A stretch of 64,000 nucleotides of DNA, from NCBI GenBank assembly GCA_015680685.1, contig MNCI01033354.1, forward strand, positions 1,234,855 through 1,298,854. Direction: 5' to 3'. The notes beneath the pieces are model-generated. The model did not search any database, was not told the origin of the DNA, and saw nothing but the letters and a program-made list of their open reading frames with translations. The DNA comes from Gnetum montanum (lineage: Eukaryota; Streptophyta; Gnetopsida; Gnetales; Gnetaceae). Positions 12,490 to 24,125 of this stretch are shown here, piece by piece. Positions within the stretch are counted from its first letter, which is position 1. Every line of letters begins with the position of its first letter. The position numbers were made by a program, and so were the translations under genes.

Positions 12490-14015
12490 TCAAAATGTGC
12501 TTTAACTTACCTGCCCACATAGTTTGATGTTTGAATCATGTACAAAGGTAGACTACGAGAAAATGGCATTATGATGAAATTTAAGAAAAGCTTCCACACA
12601 GTCCATCCAAATGATCAGAAATTGCATACAAGGTTCTTGAAATTGAGATGCTATGCACATATTACATAGATAATATATAAGGAGTTCAAGTGGTAAACAA
12701 GTAGCTTTGGGAAAAAACTGCTTTGAACAGAATATCAAAATAAATAAAATGAAAATGCATATTCTGAAAAGAAAATCATTCATTTGGTTAGGTAACCAGT
12801 AGGATGAAAGTCATGCAGATAAGTTGACACTAACCTAAATTTCAATGGAATGTCATAAGAAAATCACCGGCATGCAATCCACATGACGTGAAATAATTTC
12901 AAGGATGTTGTACATACCTATAACTATAGATACTGGCCATTTTTTATCCAAAAAATTTAGATTACAAAATTATAGTGTAAACAATATAAATTATCATGTT
13001 TAAAATAGGGTGAAGAAAAGATGAGAAAATATTGACCATTAAGAAAACTAAACTTTGTGGCACTGGCAGATATAAAGTTTGTGTCCTAAATATAATACCG
13101 TAGACTGCAAATTTTATATAAAAAAAATGATAATTGAAACAGCCAATTAATTAAAAGAATAGTGAAATGGAAGATTCTGTCACAATATAATGCACTATGG
13201 TATCGATACACGTTAAATGCATTTAACGTTTAGTAAAATCATTGTTGTTGTCAAAATAATGCGGTTTCAAAAAGCAAAATATCCTGCTTTCTTCAACAAA
13301 CATACACCAACACATTGGACAACCAGATTGAAGCCAAACATACATCAAGTTCAAATTGTTTTGAATAACATGTTGGCCTCACTTGATGATGGTAATTAGT
13401 TGATAACTGCTTTCATTTCCACATAAATTGAGGTAAAAATTTTGCATCAAAGAATGATTTAGCAAGGTACCTAAGGCTGAGCTCCACATTCTTGTGACTG
13501 AATGTTGTAGATTCCTTTTCCCTAGAGAACAGGTTAGTACGATTCAATTCCACACTTTGTTCATTCAGGTTTGTTTGGATGGCTCCCTCTGCATACTGTT
13601 TAGAGGTTGATCTCTATAATGATCCACTTTTCTTGAGTTTTGGTTTAGATGATTAAGGGAGTGTTTGTGTATGTGCTCTGTTGTGAGGTTTTTTAATGCT
13701 GACATTTAGATTGTGATAGGAATAACTGATTGCAATATTGACAAATTTTGATATTCAGTTAGCCTTCATTCTAATTTCCAAATATTTTATTTTTAGGTTT
13801 CTTTTAAAGTTTAATACTTGCTAGGCAATACACACATATACATATATATATAATTGAAAAAATACAGATATCAAAATATTTTCTATTGTAATTCAGCAAT
13901 CAGGCCAGGCACAAAATGCTTTATGGTATCCTCAAGTGGCTAAAACAGGTACATTCCTGCTGATAAATAAAATTAGCATGAATGATGTTTAAAAATCAAG
14001 AAAAATACATACTAA
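12490..14015. other. Intron sequence without recognised features
   Basis: AT-rich sequence immediately upstream of exon 2 (minus strand). It contains only short open frames with no recognisable domain. Confidence 0.5.
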
Positions 14016-14019
14016 TGAG

Positions 14020-14220
14020 GAACCACCACTTGAAGTGATGGTAAGGTGCTTGTTTTTTAAGTCATGAGACCTGGGTTCAAGCCTGGGTGCAGCTACTTGA
14101 AAGAGGGTAAGCTTTCCCTCATCCACTGACCCTCCTAGGACCCCACCTTGGTGGGATAACCATTGAGCCTCTGGGTGATGATCCTTATACATTGGTGAGG
14201 AACTTGACTTATAACTGACG
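14020..14220 (+). mobile_element. tRNA-derived SINE, plus-strand copy
   Basis: A B-box-like GGTTCAAGCC lies at 14074-14083, with an A-box-like TGGTAAGGTGCTTG at 14038-14051. The order and spacing fit an internal RNA polymerase III promoter. A related copy in the opposite orientation lies at 15285-15500, sharing the promoter region, an ACTGACCCTC segment and a GATGATCCT segment further on. Two copies with the same layout support a SINE family rather than a tRNA gene. Confidence 0.7.
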
Positions 14221-14379
14221 TTTGAAGGAACTTAAGCCACAAAGGTAAATCATGGTTGAGTTATTTTTTTAAGTTACGAGCATGCAAAATTCTATGGCAT
14301 TCTTTTTTTATTTAGTTTTAACAGTTAATGGAATGTAGAAAGATCTCCAGATAGTAAGACAACGTATGCAATTGGGCAT

Positions 14380-14741
14380 GTGCTTAAAGGGTTAAAGGGG
14401 TGGGTGGACCTTGCGTGCTGGGGGGCGCTGGATCCTCCTTCGCGGACTGCCCCCCCCCCCCCCCCCCCGGTTTCCCGTTGTGTTTCGTCGCTCTCGTGGG
14501 ATGCCCCCCCTAACCCCTTCGCTCCCCCCGCCCCCCACCTTCCGTTTTGTAAAAAAGTTCTTCGTGGGGGGGTTAAAGGGGTGGGTGGACCTTGCGTGCT
14601 GGGGGGCGCTGGATCCTCCTTCGCGGACTGCCCCCCCCCCAGTTTCCCGTTGTGTTTCGTCACTCTCGTGGGATGCCCCCCCTAACCCCCGCTCCCCCAG
14701 TTTCCCGTTGTGTTTCGTCACTCTCGTGGGATGCCCCCCCT
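14380..14741. repeat. G/C-homopolymer-rich tandem repeat next to an assembly gap
   Basis: A block beginning GTTAAAGGGGTGGGTGG occurs at 14391 and again at 14572. A second block TTTCCCGTTGTGTTTCGTC occurs at about 14471, 14643 and 14701. The blocks are separated by runs of up to about 18 C. The copies are nearly identical, in contrast to the AT-rich, diverged surroundings. Long open frames here are products of the repeat and are not genes. Confidence 0.8.
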
Positions 14742-15000
14742 NNNNNNNNNNNNNNNNNNNNNNNNNNNNNNNNNNNNNNNNNNNNNNNNNNNNNNNNNNN
14801 NNNNNNNNNNNNNNNNNNNNNNNNNNNNNNNNNNNNNNNNNNNNNNNNNNNNNNNNNNNNNNNNNNNNNNNNNNNNNNNNNNNNNNNNNNNNNNNNNNNN
14901 NNNNNNNNNNNNNNNNNNNNNNNNNNNNNNNNNNNNNNNNNNNNNNNNNNNNNNNNNNNNNNNNNNNNNNNNNNNNNNNNNNNNNNNNNNNNNNNNNNNN
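14742..15000. other. Assembly gap (259 N)
   Basis: There is a continuous run of N from 14742 to 15000, inside the G/C-rich repeat. Isolated single N bases also occur at 15147 and 31303, both at homopolymer or GC-rich places. Confidence 0.99.
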
Positions 15001-15146
15001 TTGGCCTGGGTGAGATGTTGTGAGCGGTCGGGGGATCCTTCCCCCTCGGAGCGGCCACTGCTGGTGACCCCCCAGTTGTAATCTCATGTAACATATTTTT
15101 GCAATTTTCAATAATAGAATCCCGAACACTTTCTCAAAAAAAAAAA
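15001..15146 (+). repeat. Non-LTR retroelement-like 3' end with poly(A)
   Basis: A GC-rich stretch passes into an AT-rich one ending CAATAATAGAATCCCGAACAC, then TTTCTC and at least 11 A. The ending resembles, as reverse complement, the 3' ends of the LINEs at 40.06 kb and 33.29 kb (poly-T, then GAG-A-AG with a GGxAT and TATTAT following). It is probably the 3' terminus of a retroposed element whose body includes the gap. Confidence 0.5.
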
Positions 15147-15284
15147 NAATCTCTCTACCTGCCCTCATACTTTCAGGCCTAAATGACTTGGATAAGGGTT
15201 ATTTCTATAGCAATTCAAAAACACCCAAAATGATTTGGAACATCTGATATAAACAATTATGCTATAAAGGACAAAGGATCCCAA

Positions 15285-15500
15285 TATGACAGTTGGTCAT
15301 GCTAATAGAAGGTAAGAGTGTGGTTGGACCCATGTCTAGGATCATCAACTGGAGCCACAATGCTTATCCTGCCAAGCAAGCTCTCGAGAGGGTCAGTAAA
15401 TGAGCGAACACCTAACCTCTTTGAGTGGTACCCAGGCCCAAACTCAGGTCTTCAACTTGAAAAATGAGCACCTTATCATCACTCCAAGTGACAGTCCCTA
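15285..15500 (-). mobile_element. tRNA-derived SINE, minus-strand copy of the same family
   Basis: Read on the minus strand it parallels the plus-strand copy at 14.0-14.2 kb: an AGTGATGATAAGGTGCTC region, then GACCTGAGTTTGGGCCTGGG, then ACTGACCCTC and GATGATCCTA. The B box (15436-15446) is more degraded than in the other copy. Confidence 0.7.
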
Positions 15501-15504
15501 GTCA

Positions 15505-17125
15505 GGCCCATCTCGACTCTGAATTTTTAAAATCCAAATCAATTTCTAAATTCTTGGTTTCTCGTTCAAAATGGATTGATGACCTCTTAATACTTTATCC
15601 TTGGATTTGAATCTTCATTTATAGTTGTACCATTTCAAGTCTGATTTACATATCTTTCATGTGTCTAATGGAATGGGGAAAATCTATAAGGTTAATTCAT
15701 TATTGCTTGATTGTAGGATTAGTGATCCCTATTTAAAAAATGTTTGTGGTTGAAATAAATTTTGGTACTGCACCATATATTATTAGATAACAGTTATGTT
15801 GTGATGATTTTATATTGTTAACGTTGTTGAGAAATATAAAATGTTGTTTCATTGTTAAATAGATCTGAAACTAATGTTTAGTATTTTCCCTTCCTAGTTA
15901 ATCAGCTATTTATGTATGGTTAAACATACTTTGACAATTACTAAATGATATGTCGATTGAGTTTGTTTTCTTTGTTCATTGTTGTTATTAAAAGAGTACA
16001 AATATGATTTTAAGTTCAGTTCACTTTCCATTTAAATTGCACCTTACATGCCTAGTGAATATTGAGAGCTATTAATCATCGTATTGGCATTCTCTTCCAA
16101 CAAGATCTTGGTCCATTACTTATACCATGATTGATCACTTATGCTGAAATTAATCATTGCCTATGTTGAAGTGACTGCAAGTCTGAATTTCTATTTATTA
16201 ATCAACCGTTGAAAAGAAAATTTTCCTTCTATTTATAAGCAGTGTTTTAGAGGTTTTGGATATTCGCTCTTGCTGCCTAGGAATGGGCATTACAATGCCC
16301 CCCAAGCACATGGCAAGAATCTTACCTAGAAGCAGTTGAAACTAGCCCACCAGGAGCATATCCATAGACAAGGGCAAGGAACTTACTGTGAAACCCTGTT
16401 AAAGCAATCTTCTATTTTCTGCCTCAACACCACAAAGGACTACTGATTTCCCTCGAACACTTGCAGACTGTTAGGTAAGGAGGCATGAATAATCTTTGTT
16501 TGGATTTTGTCACCTATGATACTGCATAAAAAGGATTTGTGCTCATGGATAAGCAGGGTTTGGAACCATCATACAACAACTTGTGCCTTGCAAGGGACTC
16601 TCAACCGTATTCACATGGGATTATATTGCACATTTGAATAAGGTTATATACAATAGCTTACAGTAGATAGAAAGCTGATGTTATACTTTCAGGACATTGG
16701 GATCTGGATTACCGTTCACTCACATAATAACAGATGCCCATAAAATTCGCAATAAGGAGCTTTGTCTGACAACACTACTGTTGCTGGTTGGGGTTTAAGA
16801 AGTTTTCTTTTCAATCACACTCTCATTAGAACATACGGCAGCAAATAGATCTAGACTAATTAAAACCCACACTTGTGTCTAGGAGGGCTAACCAAGGTAA
16901 TTGTTTCCCAGCTTTCTCTACCTAGGTTAATTGGCAACACATGGATAGAAGCACATGTCAAAATGCAATTATTACAACCTATAGCAAGATCACACACCTA
17001 AGATAATTCAAGGACATGCAACCTATATAGTATGTAGCAGCCCCATAGTTGCCTAGTGGGAGGAACTAAGGAACGAAAAGAAAAAAAGTTGGAGAATATG
17101 GAAATGAAATAGCCAATCCCACAAC
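15505..17125. other. Intron sequence without recognised features
   Basis: No coding region, RNA gene or repeat that I can name between the SINE copy and LINE-1. Confidence 0.5.
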
Positions 17126-17129
17126 TCCA

Positions 17130-17530
17130 TCAATGTCCTATTCAATGTTGCTGGATATTGCTGGGCAATCGATGAAAATCTCAACCTCTACCAGGGGACC
17201 AGGTCCAATGTTGGAGAACCCAAGGATGCATGTGGGTTGCCCTAAATTGGATGGTTCTGAGTGTTTGGAGGAGGGTCTTCCTACCTTCCCCAAAGGGTTG
17301 AACCTGCCCCTGTTGGGAGACTAGGTTGGGGTGGTGCGAGGCTCACCTTTTCAAAAAATGGTAGACATTCTAGGGAGGCCAACAGTCTCACAGGGGGGAT
17401 TCCCAATGTCCCTAGAGACTGGGCATGTTGGGCAACCACTATCACTAGTTGCCCATAGTAAAAAGACACATATAGAGATTGATTTGGAGTACAACGTACC
17501 CTAAAGGAGGTGTACAAGAAGGGATTGGCT
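17130..17530 (+). pseudogene. LINE-1 ORF1 (gag-like) 3' remnant
   Basis: Two overlapping open stretches precede the endonuclease on the same strand. No zinc knuckle or DUF4283 core is recognisable, so the assignment is by position only. Confidence 0.4.
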
Positions 17531-20500
17531 GGCAAGCCGTGAGAATCCTATCTTGGAATTGTAGGGGGCAAGGTACCCCCTATAAAAGGAATGCCCTCCA
17601 AGATACGGTGAGAAGGGAGAAGTGTGAGGTGGTGTGTCTACAAGAAACAAAGCTACAGGTGATGGAGGCCCATCATCTAAGGTGGCCTGGATGGCAAATG
17701 CAAATGGTCCCTAGTAGAGGAAAGGCTAGGGGCTTGGCTATCTTGTCTCAGTGGTTTTTTAATCAGATTGACTCCTTGACTTAGAGCATCACTATGCAAC
17801 TTGTGGAGGAGGGAATATAGCTTACAAACTTCTACGGTGCTCAAAATTGGGAAGAGCAAGTGGGGAACTAAGAAGGATTGCATCGCTGGTTGACCAAAGA
17901 TGGTGGATTGTGATCAGTAATTTCAACTAGAGATTGTACACATGGAAAAAGTCGGCTAACAACATGTCTCAACCCTAGGCAATCAGCAATTCCTAGACTT
18001 TTTGCAAAGGCATGATTTGGCTGACATGGATATTGCTAACTACAAGTTTACATGGAGTAACCACCATTGAGGGAGGGACCTAGTCCTCTCACAAATCGAT
18101 TGAGTTTGGATCAATAGCAGTATTTTGCCAAAGTCCGAGGTCTAGGTTGTTGGGAAGGAAAGGTAAGCATCGAACCATCGGTCTCTCATCTATCAGGTGG
18201 GGAAACAGGTTTGTATGACGAGATCGTGGTTCAAGTTTGAGCAGTCATGGCTGTTGAAGTCATGGCTCAGGTCACTGGTGACACAAATCTAGGCAGAATA
18301 TTCATCTCATGTGGATGCCTAGGATTTTTTAAAGGTTGGCTTGTGCAACCTTAAGTAGGCCATTTGGTCCCTCAATGCTATAGAGAAATTTTCTTTCCAA
18401 ACCAACAAGGCAAAGCCACTTGCACGCCTAGCTTTAGTTCAGACCCAACAGGAGGTGGGAGAGGAAGTAGAAGTAGAGAAGCATGTGCTATTAAAGGAGC
18501 TGCAGGAGCTAACAAATGAGGAAGAGATTTATTGGAAGTAGTGGGCCCGGGCCAAATGGTTGAAAGAGGGAAACAAGAACACAAAGTTCTTCTTTGCGAC
18601 TGCCAAGGCTAATAATTCTAGTAAGTAGCTTAAGTTGGTTCGGGATGGAGTTACGCTAGCTGAACCTCAAAAGGTTGCCCCTATGGTGCAACAGTATTAG
18701 GCCAATATTTGGGCCTATACTCGAGTGTTGCTTGTTTTGGTACCAATGGAGTCAATGCTTACTACGACCAAGAGTCAGAAGATGCTAGAGCCATTTTCTT
18801 AGATGCAGCTAGATGATGTGCTGGTGTCTATGAAGTCGGACTCGGCTCTTGGGCTAGATGGGTGCTCGGTCGAGTTCTTTCGGGAGTTTGCAAACATGTT
18901 GGGGGTGAATGTGCTTGATGCCTTCAATCTAATGTTGTAGAGGCAACAAGTTCGCTGCAAATTCGATTGTTCAAGAATTGTGCTAATTCCCAAGGTGGCT
19001 AGTCCTTGGAATCCATCTGAATTTCACCCCATTGGCATTTGCAACACCTTGATTAGGTTGTTTACTAAGATGCTAGTTAGATAGCTTGAGCTGCTAATGT
19101 CATGTCTGGTTGGGAAAAACCAAGCTAGGTTTGTCAAGGGGAGATATCTACAAGATCATATCATCCTTCTCCAAGAGGTCATGAACTCAATTCAGATAGC
19201 CAGGTCCCAAGGTATGTGTATCAAGCTTGACATTAAGAAGGCCTCTAACACCATGAGTTGGGATGTGCTGGCCGATATTATGTGATGCAAAGGTTTTGAT
19301 CCTTAGTTTAACAATCTTTGTATCCACATTCAAGCATCTGGGGCTTATTCCTTTGATATTGAGGGTCAAATGTGGAGCTTTTCCTCCCTTGGGTAGGGGT
19401 TACAACAAGGGGATCCCTTATCTCCTTATCTTTTCATTATTCCTATGAACATGTTCCAGGTGTCCTACAAGACTAAAGGGGTGTGTGGTCTAAAGGTGAG
19501 TGGGATTGATTGCTTGAAGAAGCATTATGCGGATAACACTATATTATTCTCATGAGCTTCAGTGCCACAAGCGCAAGCAATCAATCAAGCGTTGGGTAAA
19601 ATGAAGTAGGAGATTAGGCTGGTGGTCAATAAAGGAAACTGCATGGTGCATTTGGCTCACATGTCTAGCTTAGTTAAAGGAAGGATTTTACAAGTGTTGG
19701 GGACGCTAGCCAACACAGAACAAGATGCATACTTGGGTCTTCCCATGTATGCATGGAACAAAAAAGTGTCTTGCAATAATTTCATCTGCAAGTTGCAATG
19801 AGGGGTTGAACATTGGACCATGTGATTCTTAATGCGAAAAGGCTGAATATTGCTTGCATCTTCCATTTTTTCAGCCATGGCTAGGTTCACGACGATAATG
19901 GCTACCCCTCCCACCACAATGATCAATATGGTGGATCAACTTATTCAAAATTTTGTGTGGTCCAGCGGGAAAGGGGGATCCAAAATGCACTTGATTACTT
20001 GGGACATCATTGCCCAACCAAGAGAGGCTAGTGGGTTAGATGTGTTGAGGTTCCAAGATATGAACATGATGGGCCATCAAAGGCTGATCAACCTCTTAAC
20101 TTAGGTTAATGTTAATCCTACCCAGTGGATTCAAATTGTTCAGAGTAAATACAGCCAATGGGACGTAGGGTGCTGGGATTTGCTTATCTAGAGGGCTCTA
20201 TGCACACATGCCAATGCCATGATTACTACTAGTATGATGGGGAGATCATCCTCTAACATCATTAAAAGAAAATTCCCAATAGTTATGGGCTGGAAAATCT
20301 TATGGACAAGTAGATTGCTAGAAGCAATCAAAGTTTTTGCCTGGCTAATTAATCATGGGGCGTTGCCTGTGCAAGATGTGTTGAAGGGGCAAGGGATCAA
20401 TATTGCGACGGTGTGTCCTATGTGCACACAAGAACTAGAAACCATTAAGCATTTTCTTTTTCATTGTAATTATGTGATCAACATGTGGCAGGCACTAACA

Positions 20501-21082
20501 CATCCACTTACCCCCCAGGACCATGTTTTAAATGGAGATTCAATGGGCACTGTAGTGTTGTGGACTTGCTGGAAAGATAGGAATAACTGGATTTTCTAAG
20601 CAATGTGATTGCTTCTGCCAACTTAGGTGGCTACACAAGGATGACAACTGTGGTGTGAGGCTACTACAGTGATGGGTTAGATGCCAACATTCAAGCTGAA
20701 TTGTGCACGATACTACAGTAATGAGGAACCGTGGTTGTTGCTGCAAAATGCAAGATGGGTTGGGCTGTTGGAAACGTTACAAGGTGACCCGAAGCTTGTG
20801 GATGAAGGTTTCTTCCACAATTGAAGATGGGACACGACAACTTTTGGGGCAGCTCACATTTTGCTGATAGAGAAGGTGTTGGAGGGTTGTCTTGGGCTAC
20901 CTACCTGGGTGACATCATTCTTCCCTAGGATCGTAGGCTCTAGGATGCCCAAGTATTTTTTAGTGGGGCCATTCCCAAGACTGCCAGTGGGCAAGTACCC
21001 AAATCTACCTTGCCTCAGATCTAGCAAGAGGCAGCGAAGTTGGTGGATCGCTACTTTGTACATTTAAGTTGAAAGGGGTCCA

Positions 21083-21109
21083 CTTCTTCTTCTTCTTCTT
21101 CTTCTTCTT
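21083..21109 (+). repeat. (CTT)n / (TCT)n microsatellite
   Basis: A nine-unit CTT run. In the frame that best looks coding upstream and downstream it encodes a Ser run, so it may be part of the LINE-1 ORF2 C-terminal extension. Confidence 0.9.
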
Positions 21110-21889
21110 TGAACTATCTTAGACTAAGCCGTGAGATTAACTTCCTAAGGTTTTTCATTGAGGCCCTTCAACGACAATGTTGGGGTCACCATTTTGGGTT
21201 GATCCTTGCATTGTGGAGGGGTGTGCTTCTGGCTCCCCCCAGGCTGCTACGCCCTAAGCCATAGGTGATTTACAGAAGAAGATAGTTGGTGGTGAGAAGG
21301 ATGGGGGTGGTGCTTCAGCTTGAACCTGGGCTTGAGGCTTCGATGACATTGGTGATGAGTCCTTGAGGGGTGAACACCTCTAATGCCTGAGATGCTTGAA
21401 AGGGCTGTTCAAGATGTCGTAGAGGAAGCCCAAGCCAAAATTAGGGAGCTGGAGGCGGAGAAGGCAATGGTTGAGGCAATGGCAAGATCTATAAGGGAGA
21501 GGATGACCGTGACATAGGAGAGGGTCATTGAGGAGGCCGTGGAGAGGGCCAGACAAGAGGAAAGACATGGCTAGGAGGCCAAATGGGAGGCCTAGAAACA
21601 GGAGTTTGGGCATTGTCTGGGTCTAGTGGAGCACCACTTTGTTGTTGAGCAAGAAAAAGAGCTAAAGCGAAGTTGGGAGCTACAGGAATCAGTGAGTTGA
21701 GTTGTGCCTAAGGCCTCTCTTAGGGAGTAGCTCAAAGTAGAGCTTAAACAAGAGGAGACGCACAATGCCAAGATGGAACAAGCAAAGTAGGAGCAGTGGG
21801 AGATGGAGTAGCGGGAGGCAAATGAGATGCAACAACAATTATATCATCCATATGTGTGGGAGGCTCAGACATGGTTGCAGTTGAGCAAG

Positions 21890-22144
21890 TGTCCATATGA
21901 GGTTCTAGATATTTGCTGCCACAAGTCTTGGATGGCATTGCGCAAACATATAAGGAGGATGACTGCTAAACTTCATCCTGATAAGGGGATGACAAAGGAG
22001 TAGGCATGCAAGGCTAAGGTGGCTAAGGTGTTTTAGCAAGCAGCAACATTTGTTGACACTAAAAGCCACTACTCTGTGTTGGATGATATTCACGCCCAGG
22101 AACAAATGACCTATCCTTCTGTGCAATTGCCTAGGTGTCTTTAA
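21890..22144 (+). other. J-domain-like module of LINE-1
   Basis: It begins CPYEVLDI (helix I-like), followed by WMALRKHIRRMTAKLHPDKG, which has the basic helix II and the His-Pro-Asp loop that defines J-domains. KVFQQAATFV (helix III-like) and LDDIHAQE complete it. Two TAG codons fall where Gln fits. J-domains stimulate Hsp70 ATPase through the HPD loop; that is established for the family, while any role in a LINE is inference. About 85 codons, close to a J-domain plus a short tail. Confidence 0.75.
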
Positions 22145-22589
22145 TCACGATTGTTGGGGAAGGGCATGGATGGCCTATTGTTGTTGTTTTGTTTTTGTTG
22201 TCTATTTTAAGTGTTGGTTTTCCAATGCCTACCAGAGCCCATCCATTGGAATTAAGGAGTTGCATGGATCTCACCCATTGACACGGGATTTTGTTGGCTA
22301 TAGCTAGTTGACAAATGCCTATGGGTTTGCAGGAAAGTCATTGTGAAAGGGTTGGCATTGGCCGGGGGGATTTATCTCCCCACCCTAAGGGAAAGTCATG
22401 GGGGTGATGGGGATGTCCAAGTTTTGTTGTAGGAGTCTGTTGTACAGGGATTTGTCTCCCCTTTCTGGGGGAGGTATGAGGGGGATGTGCGGCAAATGGC
22501 CCACACATTTGGTTTGATCATTGATGATTGTACATATTCCATTTTTACTAATACTATTTTGCCCGAGCTTCGCACAAAAAAAAAATAGT

Positions 22590-23790
22590 AACTTTCCATG
22601 TTCTTCAAAAGCTGCAAGACATGGGTAATAGTGGCTATAGGATGTATGCAAAACAATTAGAGAGATGGCACAAACTCTGAACATTTGATGTGTGTTAACC
22701 CCACATCTCTTTGCTTGTCCCCGAATGAGTCAAAATCCTTTAAAGCTTATGTTAATTCCAACATCTATATGACCACTACACTACTTCAAAAACCAACCCC
22801 CTACTTCAAGTGGCATCCCTTGGTCATATTGAAGGGTATCATGCAATCCCCACATCTTAACCATATTGAAAGTTAATATGTAGTTTCTAATTGCAAGGAG
22901 TATAGCTAAGTCAAGAACCTCAAAATCAAGGCCAAACTCCTCAATCATGTAATAACAAAAATACATAGATATGACAATCAAATTTGTTGATGATATCCAG
23001 ATAGTGTGAGAAGCGCATGAAATGCCACAACTGGAGGAAGCATACAACTGTAGAAAAATTCCATGATTAACTACTTCTCTCCTCTTCAAAAATGTTGAAG
23101 TAGTAAATTATTCCTCAAAGCTTTGTAACTTCATGAAAGGATACTTGATGGAATGGAAGATGAACAAAAACATATGCTTGCTCAAATCTTTAAAGCCTTG
23201 GATCTTGAAAATGAATAGTAGATTTGACTCAAACCTCCTAGAAAATTCAAGAAATCGAATGCACTTGGCTTTGATATCAAGCTTGGAGTATTTAAGGGCC
23301 ACTTAAACTCCAAATGGCCAAGATGTCCTCCTTGATCTTTTAGAAATTCAACTTGACTTCAATGCAAAGTGAAAAGGACTAGGACATTGAGGACCTAAAC
23401 ATTGCACATCTTACAAGGAAAGACAAGTCCTTTCTTGGTAAGAAGCATATTTACATTGAGAGCAATTGGAATGTGATCAATAATGATACCACCATATAGA
23501 ATGAGGGTGTCTCTAGATATGCAAGCACAAACTGAAGGTATAAATTATATGTCAGTATAAATTTTGGAAAGGGGTGATTGATATAAATGTGATCAACACT
23601 AATGGTATAGTTTTCCCTATGCAATTGCACTATTATATTTAAAGTTTGCCCAAACTCTAATCCAAGACTAAAATTTTAACAACGAATCAAAACCACATTA
23701 TTAGATCAATTACACACTATCAAATAACGATGACAAGTTGATGTCAAGGCAACAATTCTTTCATATACATAATGCATGTTGTAATATTGT
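22590..23790. other. Unrecognised stretch between LINE-1 and LINE-2
   Basis: Two adjacent minus-strand open stretches (23302-23108 and 23089-22781) could be fragments of a decayed coding sequence, but I recognise no motif in them. The rest is AT-rich. Confidence 0.4.
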
Positions 23791-23803
23791 ATGAACATGT
23801 TGT
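23791..23803. repeat. Target-site duplication of LINE-2 (3' side copy)
   Basis: ATGAACATGTTGT, identical to 32344-32356. Its length and the adjoining poly-T fit target-primed reverse transcription. Confidence 0.9.
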
Positions 23804-24125
23804 ACTTGGTTTTCTTCTCTTTTTTTTCTTTTTTTTTTCTTTTTCCTTTTTTTGAGAAAAGGTCAAGTTGTATTATTATCTGAATGGATTATGTACAATC
23901 ACCTTGGGGGTGATTACCCTCACAACAAAATGCCCCCAAGGGTAAACACACCACAAGTAGAACCAGGCAAATTTTTTGGGGAAACCCTCCCTAGAAGAGC
24001 AAAACAAAAACTGCCCCACAAAAACCCCAAAGAACAAGAGACCAGAGAACAAAGCCCCCACATCAAGAATCCAACAAAACAAGTGGACCCCCCAACAACA
24101 GACCAACAACAAGAGCCCATCATAT

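Larger units (their letters stand above)
17539..22144 (+). pseudogene. LINE-1 ORF2: endonuclease, RT, zinc region, coiled coil, J-domain
   Basis: The N-terminus reads VRILSWNCRG, the start of LINE apurinic-type endonucleases, with a GTG where the other copies have ATG. CLQETKL follows. The RT region has FVKGRYLQDHI, IKLDIKKA, a QGDPLSPYLF-like segment interrupted at about 19400, and an ADN-for-ADD-type change at the catalytic site (HYADNT). The zinc region shows CPMC...HFLFHC near 20420-20470. The frame then continues with one or more shifts into a (CTT)n-encoded Ser run (21083-21109), a Glu/Gln/Arg-rich coiled-coil stretch (21383-21850), and a J-domain module ending at TAA 22142-22144. Between 21383 and 22141 a single frame is broken only by 8 TAG and 1 TGA. 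The element is inactive. Confidence 0.8.
17130..22585 (+). mobile_element. LINE-1: non-LTR retrotransposon with C-terminal coiled coil and J-domain
   Basis: Plus-strand order: the tail of ORF1 (17130-17530), endonuclease (from 17539), reverse transcriptase (about 18800-19700), zinc-binding zf-RVT-like region (about 20219-20590), a Ser-rich/coiled-coil region, a J-domain-like module, a 3' UTR of about 430 bp, then ten A at 22576-22585. The 5' part of ORF1 seems to be missing, so it is 5' truncated. No target duplication was found. It is the only full-sized LINE here on the strand opposite to the host gene. Confidence 0.85.

Noticed and set aside
14038-14083. Functional tRNA gene
   Set aside because: A and B boxes are present, but there is no cloverleaf that I can support, and a second copy with the same non-tRNA tail shows it is a SINE.
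14380-15168. Long open frames on both strands over the G/C-rich repeat and gap
   Set aside because: They come from C/G homopolymers and read through N; the same repeat unit is open in several frames on both strands.
21083-21109. CRISPR or regulatory repeat
   Set aside because: Simple CTT microsatellite; CRISPR arrays are not expected in a plant nuclear genome, and no spacer pattern occurs.
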